A stretch of 5,940 nt of DNA from Alphaproteobacteria bacterium (lineage in GTDB: Bacteria; Pseudomonadota; Alphaproteobacteria; ATCC43930; CGMCC-115725), in assembly GCA_030039775.1 (NCBI GenBank), contig JASHUX010000217.1, forward strand, positions 1-5,940, given 5' to 3'. The notes beneath the pieces were generated by a model. That model saw only the letters and a list, made by a program, of their open reading frames with translations, was not told where the DNA came from and searched no databases. Made by a program: the position numbers and the translations under genes. Numbering within the stretch: the stretch's first letter is position 1; each line of letters begins with the position of its first letter. Shown here in pieces: positions 1 through 5,940 of the stretch.

Positions 1-394
1 CGATCCGTCGCGATGCCGCGAGGCGCAACGGTATGTCGGCGTCGCCCTCGTTCGCGGCAGCCGCGGCGGCCCAACCGGCGACGGCGCGCTGCGCGGCCCG
101 CGGCTCGGGTATCCGCGTGCTGCCGAACACGACGATGGTATGCGCGACATTGTGCCGCCGCAGCATCGTCTCCGCCTTGAGGTAGTCGAGCTGAAGGCGT
201 ACGCCGCGCGTGGCATCCCCTTGCAGGAAGGCGACGTCCTCATCCGCCTCGCGGTAACTTTGACTATCAAGAATTGCGCGCAACGCCTCGGCCGCCGCAG
301 GTTCGTCTTCGATCGGCTTGGGCTGCTGCGAGGGAAGAGGACGATGCCGTTCCTGCGGGTGCGCCGGGGGCGGCCGCTTATTGTTATTCGTCAT
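1..394 (-). CDS. LOG/TIGR00730-family Rossmann-fold protein, N-terminal part (runs off the left edge)
   Basis: This is the first 131 codons of a minus-strand gene whose 3' end lies outside the window. The start at 394 is chosen because a GGAG Shine-Dalgarno (403-406) sits 8 bases upstream and the frame stays open to the edge. The first 35 or so residues are rich in Pro, Gln and Asn and look disordered. Residues 66-98 (VRLQLDYLKAETMLRR, then TIVVFGSTRIPEP) resemble the start of the nucleotide-binding fold in TIGR00730 proteins, often annotated as lysine decarboxylase-like or LOG cytokinin-activating proteins. Members that act on nucleotides cleave nucleoside 5'-monophosphates to base and ribose phosphate. 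The diagnostic PGGxGT motif would lie beyond the edge, so activity cannot be judged. The gene begins 14 bases after the xfp stop and is probably cotranscribed with it. The family call is by recalled similarity and fairly secure; the function is not. Confidence 0.72.
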   Translation of the reverse strand, partial: MTNNNKRPPPAHPQERHRPLPSQQPKPIEDEPAAAEALRAILDSQSYREADEDVAFLQGDATRGVRLQLDYLKAETMLRRHNVAHTIVVFGSTRIPEPRAAQRAVAGWAAAAAANEGDADIPLRLAASRRI

Positions 395-402
395 CGCCGT
401 CA

Positions 403-406
403 CTCC
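403..406 (-). promoter_or_regulatory. Ribosome binding site of the LOG-family gene
   Basis: GGAG on the minus strand, 8 bases before the ATG at 394, inside the 14-base gap after the xfp stop. It decides the start codon of a gene that is incomplete in the window. It also suggests independent translation initiation within an xfp-led transcript. Confidence 0.6.
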
Positions 407-408
407 AT

Positions 409-2787
409 TCAGGCCGCGCGCCAGCGCCAGTCCTTTATCTCGGGCATGTCCTCGCCGCGTTCGCGGATATAGGCCTTATGTTCGAACAGTTTGTCGCGCA
501 TCGCTTGCTTTGCATAGGCGGCCTTGTCGCCAAGCTGCGGTAGCCGGTCGATCACATCCGAAACCAAATGAAATCGGTCGAGGTCATTGCGCACGACCAT
601 GTCGAAGGGCGTGGTTGTGGTGCCTTCTTCCTTGTAGCCGCGAACGTGGAAATTGTCGTGGTTGGTCCGGCGGTAGGTCAGGCGGTGGATGAGCCAGGGA
701 TAGCCGTGATGGGCAAAGATCACCGGCTTCGACATCGTGAATAGCGCGTCGAAATCGTGATCCGTCAACCCGTGCGGATGTTCCTCGTGCGGTTGGAGAG
801 TCATCAAGTCGACGACATTGACGACGCGGATTTTGAGATCGGGCAGATGCCGCCGCAGCATCTCGACGGCGGCAAGAGTTTCGAGCGTCGGCACGTCGCC
901 GGCGCACGCCATGACGACATCCGGTTCGCTGCCCCGATCGTTGCTCGCCCATTCCCAAATGCCGATCCCGGCGGTGCAATGTTTCACCGCTTCGTCCATG
1001 CCCAGCCATTGAGGCGCGGGCTGCTTGCCGGCGACGATGACGTTGATGCGATTCCAGCTTCTGAGGCAGTGATCGGTGACCCATAAGAGGGTGTTTGCGT
1101 CCGGCGGCAGATAGACGCGGATGATGTCAGCCTTCTTGTTGCAGACATAGTCGATGAAGCCGGGGTCCTGATGGCTGAAGCCGTTATGGTCCTGCCGCCA
1201 GACGTGCGAGGTAAGGAGGTAATTGAGCGAGGGGATCGCACGCCGCCAGGGAACCTCGTTGCTGGTTTTGAGCCATTTGGCGTGCTGATTGAACATCGAA
1301 TCGACGATGTGGATGAAAGCCTCGTAGCAATTGAAGAGGCCGTGCCGTCCGGTGAGAAGATAACCTTCGAGCCAGCCCTGACAGGTATGTTCGGAGAGGA
1401 TTTCCATTACCCTGCCTTGAGGCGCCAGGTGATCGTCATAAGGGTAGGTCTCGGCGTCCCACGCGCGTTCCGTAACTTCGAAGAGATGCGAGAGCCGGTT
1501 CGACGCGGTCTCGTCCGGGCCGAACACGCGGAAATTCCGCTCTGCCGCGCTCATGCGCATGACATCGCGCAGATATTCAGCCATTACTGCCGTTGATTCG
1601 GCATCTTCCTTGCCGGGATGCTCGATTGCAACGGCGTAGCGAGAGATTTCGGGTAGCTCCAGTTCCCGCATCAGCAAGCCGCCATTGGCGTGCGGATTGG
1701 CGCTCATGCGCCGTGTCCCTGCGGGAGCAAGCGCCGCGATTTCTGGCTTCAACGCGCCGTCCGTGCCGAAGAGTTCTTCCGGGCGATAACTTTTCATCCA
1801 TTGTTCCAGAATCTTTATGTGCGCTGGCTTCGCCGCCATGTCTGCGACCGGCACCTGATGCGAGCGCCAGTACCCTTCCGTCTTGAGGCCGTCCACCTCC
1901 TTAGGGCCGGTCCAGCCTTTCGGCGTCTTTAGGATGATCATCGGCCAGGCCGGGCGAGCGCTTTTCGTCGGTTGCCGCGCCGCCGATTGGATTGCGTGGA
2001 TTTCGCCGAATACCACGTCGAACGTATCGGCCATCAAACGATGCATCGTTGCCGGGTCATCGCCGGTGATGAGATAGGGCTTATAGCCGTAGCCGATGAA
2101 AAGACTGCGCAGCTCGTCGTCGCCGATGCGCGCGAGCACGGTCGGGTTCGCGATCTTGTAGCCGTTGAGATGCAAGATCGGCAGCACGGCGCCGTCGGTG
2201 ACGGGATTGAGAAACTTGTTGGAATGCCATGACGTCGCCATGGGGCCCGTCTCGGCCTCCCCGTCGCCGATCACGCAGGCGGCGATGAGACCGGGATTAT
2301 CGAAGACGGCGCCATAAGCATGCGAGAGCGCGTAACCAAGCTCGCCACCCTCATGGATCGAGCCTGGCGTCTCCGGCGCGGCGTGGCTCGGAATGCCACC
2401 GGGGAAGCTGAATTGCTTGAAGAGGCGCTGCATGCCCTCGCGCGTTTGCGCGACGTGCGGGTAGGTTTCGCTGTAGGTGCCCTCAAGCCAAGTGTTCGCG
2501 ACGATCCCCGGTCCACCGTGACCGGGGCCGGTGACAAAGATCATGTCGAGATCGCGCGCCTTGATTATGCGGTTGAGATGCGCATAGAGGAAATTAAGCC
2601 CGGGCGTGGTGCCCCAATGGCCGAGCAGCCGCGGCTTAATGTGCTTAAGCGCAAGGGGTTCGGCGAGAAGCGGATTGTCGAGCAAATAGATTTGCCCGGC
2701 GGACAGATAATTCGCCGCCCGCCACCAACGGTCGATGAGGCGGAGTTCGGCGTCGCTCGGCGGCGATGGAGCGATGGCAATGGCCAT
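409..2787 (-). CDS. xfp: Phosphoketolase (xylulose 5-phosphate / fructose 6-phosphate)
   Basis: Cytosolic thiamine-diphosphate enzyme that phosphorolyses xylulose 5-phosphate to acetyl phosphate and glyceraldehyde 3-phosphate; many members also accept fructose 6-phosphate, giving erythrose 4-phosphate. The 792 residues match the usual length of about 790-830. Visible motifs are HWGTTPG (57-63), GPGHGG (87-92), the signature EGGELGY (146-152), the ThDP/Mg motif GDGEAETGP (174-182) with Asn208 in [15 protein letters not shown] (306-313), [13 protein letters not shown] (464-476), SHQDPGF (538-544) and a C-terminal [17 protein letters not shown] block (714-730). From memory of bifidobacterial phosphoketolase, His57, His90, His135, His310, Glu466 and His539 match its active-site His64, His97, His142, His320, Glu479 and His553, so the enzyme looks intact. 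The start is supported by AAGGA 7 bases upstream (2795-2799) and a typical short N-terminus. It diverges from usp across an FNR-type box and feeds ackA on the other strand. Substrate preference cannot be read from sequence. Confidence 0.97.
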   Translation of the reverse strand: MAIAIAPSPPSDAELRLIDRWWRAANYLSAGQIYLLDNPLLAEPLALKHIKPRLLGHWGTTPGLNFLYAHLNRIIKARDLDMIFVTGPGHGGPGIVANTWLEGTYSETYPHVAQTREGMQRLFKQFSFPGGIPSHAAPETPGSIHEGGELGYALSHAYGAVFDNPGLIAACVIGDGEAETGPMATSWHSNKFLNPVTDGAVLPILHLNGYKIANPTVLARIGDDELRSLFIGYGYKPYLITGDDPATMHRLMADTFDVVFGEIHAIQSAARQPTKSARPAWPMIILKTPKGWTGPKEVDGLKTEGYWRSHQVPVADMAAKPAHIKILEQWMKSYRPEELFGTDGALKPEIAALAPAGTRRMSANPHANGGLLMRELELPEISRYAVAIEHPGKEDAESTAVMAEYLRDVMRMSAAERNFRVFGPDETASNRLSHLFEVTERAWDAETYPYDDHLAPQGRVMEILSEHTCQGWLEGYLLTGRHGLFNCYEAFIHIVDSMFNQHAKWLKTSNEVPWRRAIPSLNYLLTSHVWRQDHNGFSHQDPGFIDYVCNKKADIIRVYLPPDANTLLWVTDHCLRSWNRINVIVAGKQPAPQWLGMDEAVKHCTAGIGIWEWASNDRGSEPDVVMACAGDVPTLETLAAVEMLRRHLPDLKIRVVNVVDLMTLQPHEEHPHGLTDHDFDALFTMSKPVIFAHHGYPWLIHRLTYRRTNHDNFHVRGYKEEGTTTTPFDMVVRNDLDRFHLVSDVIDRLPQLGDKAAYAKQAMRDKLFEHKAYIRERGEDMPEIKDWRWRAA

Positions 2788-2825
2788 GATGGTTTCCTTG
2801 TTCTCCGATCCCAGCCGAAACAGCG

Positions 2826-2839
2826 TTGATCTGCATCAA
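2826..2839. promoter_or_regulatory. FNR/FixK-type operator between xfp and usp
   Basis: TTGATCTGCATCAA is a perfect 5-bp dyad (TTGAT / ATCAA) with a 4-base spacer, matching the FNR consensus TTGAT-N4-ATCAA on both strands. It is the only strong palindrome in the 101-base divergent gap. Its centre (2832.5) lies 56.5 bases from the usp ATG and 45.5 bases from the xfp ATG. For usp, a -10-like TAGGCT (2861-2866) is centred 31 bases downstream, close to class II activator geometry. For xfp, a class II start site would fall near 2791, past its ribosome binding site, so control of xfp may differ. Which CRP/FNR-family protein binds cannot be told from sequence. Confidence 0.8.
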
Positions 2840-2860
2840 GGTCGAATTGGGGCGGCATCC

Positions 2861-2866
2861 TAGGCT
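2861..2866 (+). promoter_or_regulatory. Possible -10 element of usp
   Basis: TAGGCT matches TATAAT at 3 of 6 positions and is supported mainly by its place 31 bases from the centre of the FNR-type box. The implied transcription start near 2874 leaves a very short leader just ahead of the AGGAG at 2877-2881. Weak prediction. Confidence 0.25.
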
Positions 2867-2888
2867 GCCATGGCATAGGAGTTTAGCC

Positions 2889-3383
2889 ATGTCCCATGAC
2901 GCTGCCGTAACGGTACGCCGTTTCAAGCGGATATTGGTGCCGACCGACGGTTCTGAAAGCGCCACTGCAGCCCTGCGCTCGGCTGCCGAAATGGCCGCAC
3001 TCATGCATGCGGAGCTTGTCGTCCTGACCGTCATGGAACCCCCGGAAATTGCGTCCCTCCACGATCCGGGACCGCGCGAATTCGCGCGGGCCGAGCATCT
3101 CCAAGGCGACTATGCCGAGGCCGAGGAGGTCATCGCGGAGGACGTGCTCGCGGACGCCAAGAAAATTGCGAACGAATATCCCAGTGTGAAAGCCTCCTTC
3201 ATCTTTCTTGAAGGGGACCCCGCGACGGAAATCCTGCGCTACGCCGAGGAGATCGATGCGGACGCCATCGTCATGGGTCGGCGCGGTTTCGGACGATTGA
3301 AAAGCTTGATATTCGGCAGCGTCTCCCAACAAGTCGCGCACCACGCGCGCCATGCCGCGGTCATCCTGCCCCGCGAGCCATAG
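2889..3383 (+). CDS. Universal stress protein, single UspA domain
   Basis: A 164-residue cytosolic protein with one Usp fold. The beta1 strand and turn RILVPTDGS (14-22) carries the conserved Asp20. The ATP-binding signature G-x2-G-x9-G-S is complete at Gly130, Gly133, Gly143 and Ser144, so this is probably an ATP-binding member rather than a UspA-like non-binder. The C-terminal strand (AAVILP, 156-161) fits the family. Length is typical of a single-domain Usp. The start at 2889 is preferred over an in-frame ATG at 2826 because AGGAG (2877-2881) lies 7 bases upstream, the fold starts just after it, and the longer form would put the FNR-type box inside coding sequence. Proteins of this family are induced in starvation or oxygen limitation; the divergent FNR-type box agrees. 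It is followed 85 bases later by hsp20. The exact role is unknown. Confidence 0.93.
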   Translation: MSHDAAVTVRRFKRILVPTDGSESATAALRSAAEMAALMHAELVVLTVMEPPEIASLHDPGPREFARAEHLQGDYAEAEEVIAEDVLADAKKIANEYPSVKASFIFLEGDPATEILRYAEEIDADAIVMGRRGFGRLKSLIFGSVSQQVAHHARHAAVILPREP

Positions 3384-3394
3384 ACGCGCGTCGC

Positions 3395-3408
3395 TTGACC
3401 CAGATCAA
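3395..3408. promoter_or_regulatory. FNR/FixK-type operator upstream of hsp20
   Basis: TTGACCCAGATCAA fits TTGAY-N4-RTCAA with one imperfect base pair between half-sites. It lies in the 85-base usp-hsp20 gap, centred at 3401.5, 67.5 bases before the hsp20 ATG. A -10-like CATAGT (3432-3437, 4 of 6) is centred 33 bases downstream, the spacing of a class II FNR site. This suggests that hsp20 has its own oxygen-responsive promoter besides any read-through from usp. Confidence 0.75.
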
Positions 3409-3431
3409 GGCGAGGCACCGCTTGCCGCCGT

Positions 3432-3437
3432 CATAGT
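3432..3437 (+). promoter_or_regulatory. Likely -10 element of hsp20
   Basis: CATAGT matches TATAAT at 4 of 6 positions and lies where the -10 of an FNR class II promoter is expected relative to the operator at 3395-3408. The implied start is near 3443, giving a leader of about 26 bases that includes the GAGGAGG ribosome binding site. Confidence 0.4.
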
Positions 3438-3456
3438 TGCTGCCGTTGCCAACCTT

Positions 3457-3463
3457 GAGGAGG
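3457..3463 (+). promoter_or_regulatory. Strong ribosome binding site of hsp20
   Basis: GAGGAGG, 5 bases before the ATG at 3469, is a near-perfect anti-16S match. It decides the hsp20 start against an in-frame ATG at 3352 that would overlap the end of usp. Confidence 0.85.
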
Positions 3464-3468
3464 ATTTT

Positions 3469-3966
3469 ATGCCCGAGACCGAGACCAAGCCCGTCGCGCA
3501 GCAGGACGAGATCGCGACGCGCCATCCCTTCGCCGCCCTCCGCCACGAAGTCGACCGCTTGTTCGACGATTTTGACAGGGGCTTATGGGCGACGCCGTTC
3601 CGCCGCTCGCTGTTCGCCGTCTATCCGTTCACGGCGAAGCCGGCGGTCGACGCCACCGAAAGCGACAATGCCTATCAAATCACCGCCGAGCTGCCCGGCC
3701 TCGACGAAAAGGACGTTGAGGTCAAGGTGGCAAACGGCGGCGTGACCATCACCGGCTCGAAGCAGGAGGAGAAGGAAGAGAAAGACAAGAGCTACCACCT
3801 CAAGGAGCGCCGGTTCGGCTCGTTCGAGCGATATTTCGCCGTGCCGGACGGCGTCGATGCCGAGAAGATCGAAGCGCTGTTCAAGAACGGCGTTCTGACG
3901 GTCACCATGCCAAAGAAGCCCGAGGCGCGGAAAGTCGCGAAGAAGATCGAGGTGAAAGCGGCGTGA
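3469..3966 (+). CDS. Small heat shock protein, Hsp20/alpha-crystallin family
   Basis: A 165-residue ATP-independent holdase chaperone that would form oligomers and keep unfolding proteins soluble in the cytoplasm. The N-terminal arm (1-57) includes the amphipathic stretch HPFAALRHEVDRLFDDFDRG (19-38), typical of class A bacterial Hsp20. The alpha-crystallin domain spans about 58-148, with AELPGL (73-78), a charged loop rich in Glu and Lys (99-108), GSFERYFAVPDGVD (117-130) and the conserved NGVLTVTMPK (140-149). The tail ends in KKIEV, with Ile160 and Val162 forming the I-x-I/V motif used for oligomer contacts. The start at 3469 follows GAGGAGG. Upstream are an FNR-type box and -10-like hexamer, so low oxygen may induce it as well as, or instead of, heat. 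No frameshift or truncation is seen. Confidence 0.95.
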   Translation: MPETETKPVAQQDEIATRHPFAALRHEVDRLFDDFDRGLWATPFRRSLFAVYPFTAKPAVDATESDNAYQITAELPGLDEKDVEVKVANGGVTITGSKQEEKEEKDKSYHLKERRFGSFERYFAVPDGVDAEKIEALFKNGVLTVTMPKKPEARKVAKKIEVKAA

Positions 3967-3967
3967 T

Positions 3968-3986
3968 CCGCCGCGATCCGCGGCGG
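3968..3986 (+). terminator. GC-rich hairpin just after hsp20 (terminator-like, no adjacent U-tract)
   Basis: CCGCCGCG / CGCGGCGG form a perfect 8-bp stem around a 3-base loop (ATC), two bases after the hsp20 TGA. No T-run follows directly, so it is not a classic intrinsic terminator; it could shield the hsp20 mRNA 3' end or be a pause site. A run of seven T residues occurs further on at 4030-4036, preceded by GCCGCCGC (4021-4028), which can pair instead with GCGGCGGC (3980-3987). The two pairings share bases and exclude each other. Confidence 0.45.
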
Positions 3987-4051
3987 CGGCTCATTGGGCA
4001 ACCCCCTGCCGCCCATGGCTGCCGCCGCATTTTTTTGGTAATCGCGTTGCC

Positions 4052-5230
4052 ATGCAGGAGCCGATCCTCATCCTGAATGCCGGTTCGTCCAGCGTGAAGT
4101 TCTCGCTATTCGAGAGCGAACGAGGCGGCGCATTGACGCCTATCGCGCACGGCGAGGTCGAGGGCATCGGGACGAAACCGCATCTCAAGCTTATCGATGG
4201 CGACGCTAGCCCGGCCGAACAAGCCGTCTTCGGGACGGGCCATGAAGGCGCCATCGCCGCCATTCATCGCTGGTTGGCCGAACATATCGGCGGCGAGGCT
4301 AATCTTGCCGGCGTCGGTCACCGAATCGTCCATGGCGGGCCGGACTTTGGCGACCCCGTCCTCGTCGACGACGCAGTGATGGCCGCGCTCAAGTCTCTCA
4401 TCCCGCTTGCGCCGCTGCATCAGCCGCATAACATCGCAGCCATCAGCGCGATGCGCGCGTTGGCGCCTGGGGTTCAGCAGGTGGCCTGTTTCGACACCGC
4501 CTTTCATCGGAACCAGCCGCCGGTCGCGCAGGCCTTCGCCCTGCCGCGCTATCTGACTGCGCGAGGCATTCGGCGCTACGGCTTTCACGGCTTGTCGTAC
4601 GAATATATCGTCTCGGCGCTTCCGCAGGCGGCGCCCGAATGCGCCGGAAAGAAGCTAGTCGTCGCCCACCTCGGCAATGGCGCCAGCATGTGCGCCAGCG
4701 ACAACGGGCGCAGCGTCGCGACAACCATGAGTTTCACGGCGCTGGACGGACTCGTCATGGGCACCCGCCCGGGCAATCTCGATGCCGGCGTTATTCTTTA
4801 TCTTCTGCACCATGAAGGCATGGACGCGCGCGCGATCGAGGCGCTGCTTTACGAACATTCGGGTCTGCTCGGCGTCTCGGGCGTATCGAGCGACATGCGG
4901 ACGCTGCTGGCAAGCAAGATTCCGGCTGCTGACGAAGCGATCGATCTCTTCGTCTACAGGATCGGCCGGGAGCTGGGATCACTCGCCGCCGCCCTCGGCG
5001 GCGTCGACGCGCTGATCTTCACGGGAGGCATCGGCGAGCATTCGCCCGAAATCCGGGCGCGCGTCTGCGACGACGCGCGCTGGCTCGGAATCAAGGTGGA
5101 CGAGACCGCCAATGCGCGCGGCGGACCGCGCCTTTCGAATCTCGAGTCGGCGGTATCCGCATGGATGATCCCGACTGACGAGAACTTAATGATTGCCCGG
5201 CATACGCGGCGCGTACTCGACGCGCTTTAG
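4052..5230 (+). CDS. ackA: Acetate kinase
   Basis: Cytosolic kinase interconverting acetyl phosphate plus ADP and acetate plus ATP; beside phosphoketolase it would run toward ATP. At 392 residues it is of normal length (about 390-410). Motifs in order: LNAGSSSVKF (8-17), GHRIVHGGPDF (89-99), CFDTAFH (146-152), RRYGFHGLSYEYI (174-186), VVAHLGNGASM (203-213), SFTALDGLVMGTRPGNLD (227-244), SGVSSDMR (276-283), FTGGIGEHSPEIR (323-335) and PTDENLMIA (374-382). Asn9, Arg91, Asp148, His178, Arg239 and Glu377 correspond to the Methanosarcina residues Asn7, Arg91, Asp148, His180, Arg241 and Glu384, so catalysis should be intact. The start is set by the canonical N-terminus; the upstream ribosome binding site is weak. 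It lies 85 bases after hsp20 with no FNR-type box of its own, so it probably depends on read-through through a possible attenuator. No pta is present in the window. Confidence 0.97.
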   Translation: MQEPILILNAGSSSVKFSLFESERGGALTPIAHGEVEGIGTKPHLKLIDGDASPAEQAVFGTGHEGAIAAIHRWLAEHIGGEANLAGVGHRIVHGGPDFGDPVLVDDAVMAALKSLIPLAPLHQPHNIAAISAMRALAPGVQQVACFDTAFHRNQPPVAQAFALPRYLTARGIRRYGFHGLSYEYIVSALPQAAPECAGKKLVVAHLGNGASMCASDNGRSVATTMSFTALDGLVMGTRPGNLDAGVILYLLHHEGMDARAIEALLYEHSGLLGVSGVSSDMRTLLASKIPAADEAIDLFVYRIGRELGSLAAALGGVDALIFTGGIGEHSPEIRARVCDDARWLGIKVDETANARGGPRLSNLESAVSAWMIPTDENLMIARHTRRVLDAL

Positions 5231-5336
5231 TCCGGAATCTTTTTTTCCTGGCGCCGCTTTCAGCTGCCGGCGAGCAGGGTGCCGGGCGCGGTCTTTCTTC
5301 ATTTGTATTTTGGGAATCGCCCGCGCGCACGCCGCT

Positions 5337-5350
5337 TTGATCTATGTCAA
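5337..5350. promoter_or_regulatory. FNR/FixK-type operator upstream of the dioxygenase-like gene
   Basis: TTGATCTATGTCAA fits TTGAY-N4-RTCAA, with TTGAT and GTCAA half-sites. It lies in the 178-base gap between ackA and the dioxygenase-like gene, centred at 5343.5, 65.5 bases before the ATG. The AT-rich hexamer GAATAT (5373-5378) is centred 32 bases downstream, as in class II FNR promoters, giving a predicted start near 5385. The rest of the gap (5231-5336) shows only a T-run after ackA and GC-rich sequence with no gene. Confidence 0.75.
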
Positions 5351-5372
5351 TTTCTGCCGACGAAGTCCGGCG

Positions 5373-5378
5373 GAATAT
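5373..5378 (+). promoter_or_regulatory. Possible -10 element of the dioxygenase-like gene
   Basis: GAATAT is a poor TATAAT match but is the only AT-rich hexamer in this GC-rich stretch and lies at the class II distance from the FNR-type box. The implied leader of about 24 bases contains the ribosome binding site AAGGACGGAG (5393-5402). Confidence 0.3.
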
Positions 5379-5408
5379 CGACGCCGCTTACCAAGGACGG
5401 AGCCAGCC

Positions 5409-5940
5409 ATGGCAAAGATCGTGCTCGGAATCGCCACCTCGCACGGACCGATGCTGTCCACCTTGCCGGATCAATGGCATTTGCGCGCGGCGGACGACAA
5501 AGCGATGCCAGCGCTCTGGTATCGCGGCGAGCGCTATACATTCGATCAGCTCGTTCGACTGCGCGCGCCCGAACAGATGAAACATCAGATTACACGCGAG
5601 ATGTGGCATCGCCGTTATACGGCCTGCCACAGCGCGTTGCACGTGCTCGCAAAAGTGTTTGCGGATGCCGCTCCCGACGCCGCGATCATCATCGGCGACG
5701 ATCAGATGGAGATTTTCACCGAATACGACATGCCCGCCTTTAGCATCTATTACGGCGATACGATCGAGAACATCCCGTTCACAGAAGCGCAAAAGGCCGC
5801 GATGACGCCGGGGATGCTGATCGCGGAGGGGGGGCACCATGGGCACGAGGCGGAGATCTATAGCGGCCTCCCGGCGTTGGCGCGGCATTTGATCGCGACA
5901 ACGATCGCCGCGGAATTCGACGTCTCCGCCGCGAAACGGC
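5409..5940 (+). CDS. LigB-type class III extradiol dioxygenase homologue, N-terminal part (runs off the right edge)
   Basis: The first 177 codons of a plus-strand gene that continues past the window. The start is supported by AAGGACGGAG (5393-5402), with GGAG 6 bases before ATG. The protein begins AKIVLGIATSHGPML; His12 in TSHGP matches the first iron ligand of LigB of protocatechuate 4,5-dioxygenase (His12 in TSSH). A hydrophobic strand AAIIIGDDQMEIF (91-103) aligns with LigB VVILVYNDHASAF, which carries the second iron ligand His61, but here the position is Gln99. A longer segment of about 40 residues separates the two motifs than in LigB. A His-rich stretch EGGHHGHE (140-147) follows. Known relatives insert O2 into catechols, protocatechuate or gallate next to the diol, using Fe(II). 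The substrate cannot be assigned, and the catalytic C-terminal half is not visible. An FNR-type box precedes it. Family is likely; activity is uncertain. Confidence 0.75.
   Translation, partial: MAKIVLGIATSHGPMLSTLPDQWHLRAADDKAMPALWYRGERYTFDQLVRLRAPEQMKHQITREMWHRRYTACHSALHVLAKVFADAAPDAAIIIGDDQMEIFTEYDMPAFSIYYGDTIENIPFTEAQKAAMTPGMLIAEGGHHGHEAEIYSGLPALARHLIATTIAAEFDVSAAKR

Noticed and set aside
2320..2829. A 169-codon plus-strand open frame opposite the 5' part of xfp
   Set aside because: It lies wholly antisense to a clear phosphoketolase gene, has no recognisable motif, and long antisense frames are expected in GC-rich coding DNA.
2826..2888. Extended N-terminus of the universal stress protein from an ATG at 2826
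   Set aside because: It would place the FNR-type box and the AGGAG ribosome binding site inside coding sequence, and the added 21 residues do not resemble Usp proteins.
3352..3468. Extended N-terminus of hsp20 from an ATG at 3352
   Set aside because: It would overlap the end of usp, cover an FNR-type box and ignore the very strong GAGGAGG just before 3469.
4106..4588. A 160-codon minus-strand open frame within ackA
   Set aside because: It is a shadow of the conserved acetate kinase frame and has no motif of its own.
5231..5275. Intrinsic terminator after ackA at the T-run 5240-5246
   Set aside because: Only a short TCCGGA palindrome precedes the T-run, and the nearby CGCCG / CGGCG stem lies after it, so no convincing stem plus U-tract is present.
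5388..5888. A 166-codon minus-strand open frame opposite the dioxygenase-like gene
   Set aside because: It has no recognisable domain. The plus-strand frame has a ribosome binding site, a LigB-like N-terminus and an FNR-type promoter.

Overview
The window is GC-rich, densely coded bacterial chromosome. Codon use, protein sequences and FNR/FixK-type operators suggest an alphaproteobacterium, perhaps in the Hyphomicrobiales (phototroph, methylotroph or rhizobium-like). The genus cannot be fixed from the sequence alone. No tRNA, rRNA, CRISPR array, insertion sequence or other mobile element was seen.

Layout: on the minus strand, reading leftwards from about 2787, lie a full-length phosphoketolase gene (xfp, 2787-409) and, 14 bases later, the start of a LOG/TIGR00730-type Rossmann-fold protein that leaves the window at base 1. 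On the plus strand, diverging from xfp, lie a universal stress protein (2889-3383), a small heat shock protein of the Hsp20 family (3469-3966), acetate kinase (ackA, 4052-5230), and the first 177 codons of a LigB-type class III extradiol dioxygenase homologue (5409 to the right edge).

Function: phosphoketolase phosphorolyses xylulose 5-phosphate (often also fructose 6-phosphate) to acetyl phosphate. Acetate kinase converts acetyl phosphate and ADP to acetate and ATP. The two make a short substrate-level phosphorylation branch with no phosphotransacetylase gene in the window. The two stress proteins between them suggest a low-energy or low-oxygen survival module.

Regulation: three of the four complete intergenic gaps on the right-hand side each hold a 14-bp dyad fitting the FNR/FixK/Anr consensus TTGAY-N4-RTCAA: between xfp and usp, upstream of hsp20, and upstream of the dioxygenase gene. 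Each has a weak -10-like hexamer about 31-33 bases downstream on the plus strand, the spacing of a class II activator site. The main hypothesis is a compact oxygen-responsive regulon joining the acetyl-phosphate branch, stress proteins and, unexpectedly, a homologue of oxygen-consuming dioxygenases. The individual gene families are all known. The arrangement and the dioxygenase are the parts most worth a second look.
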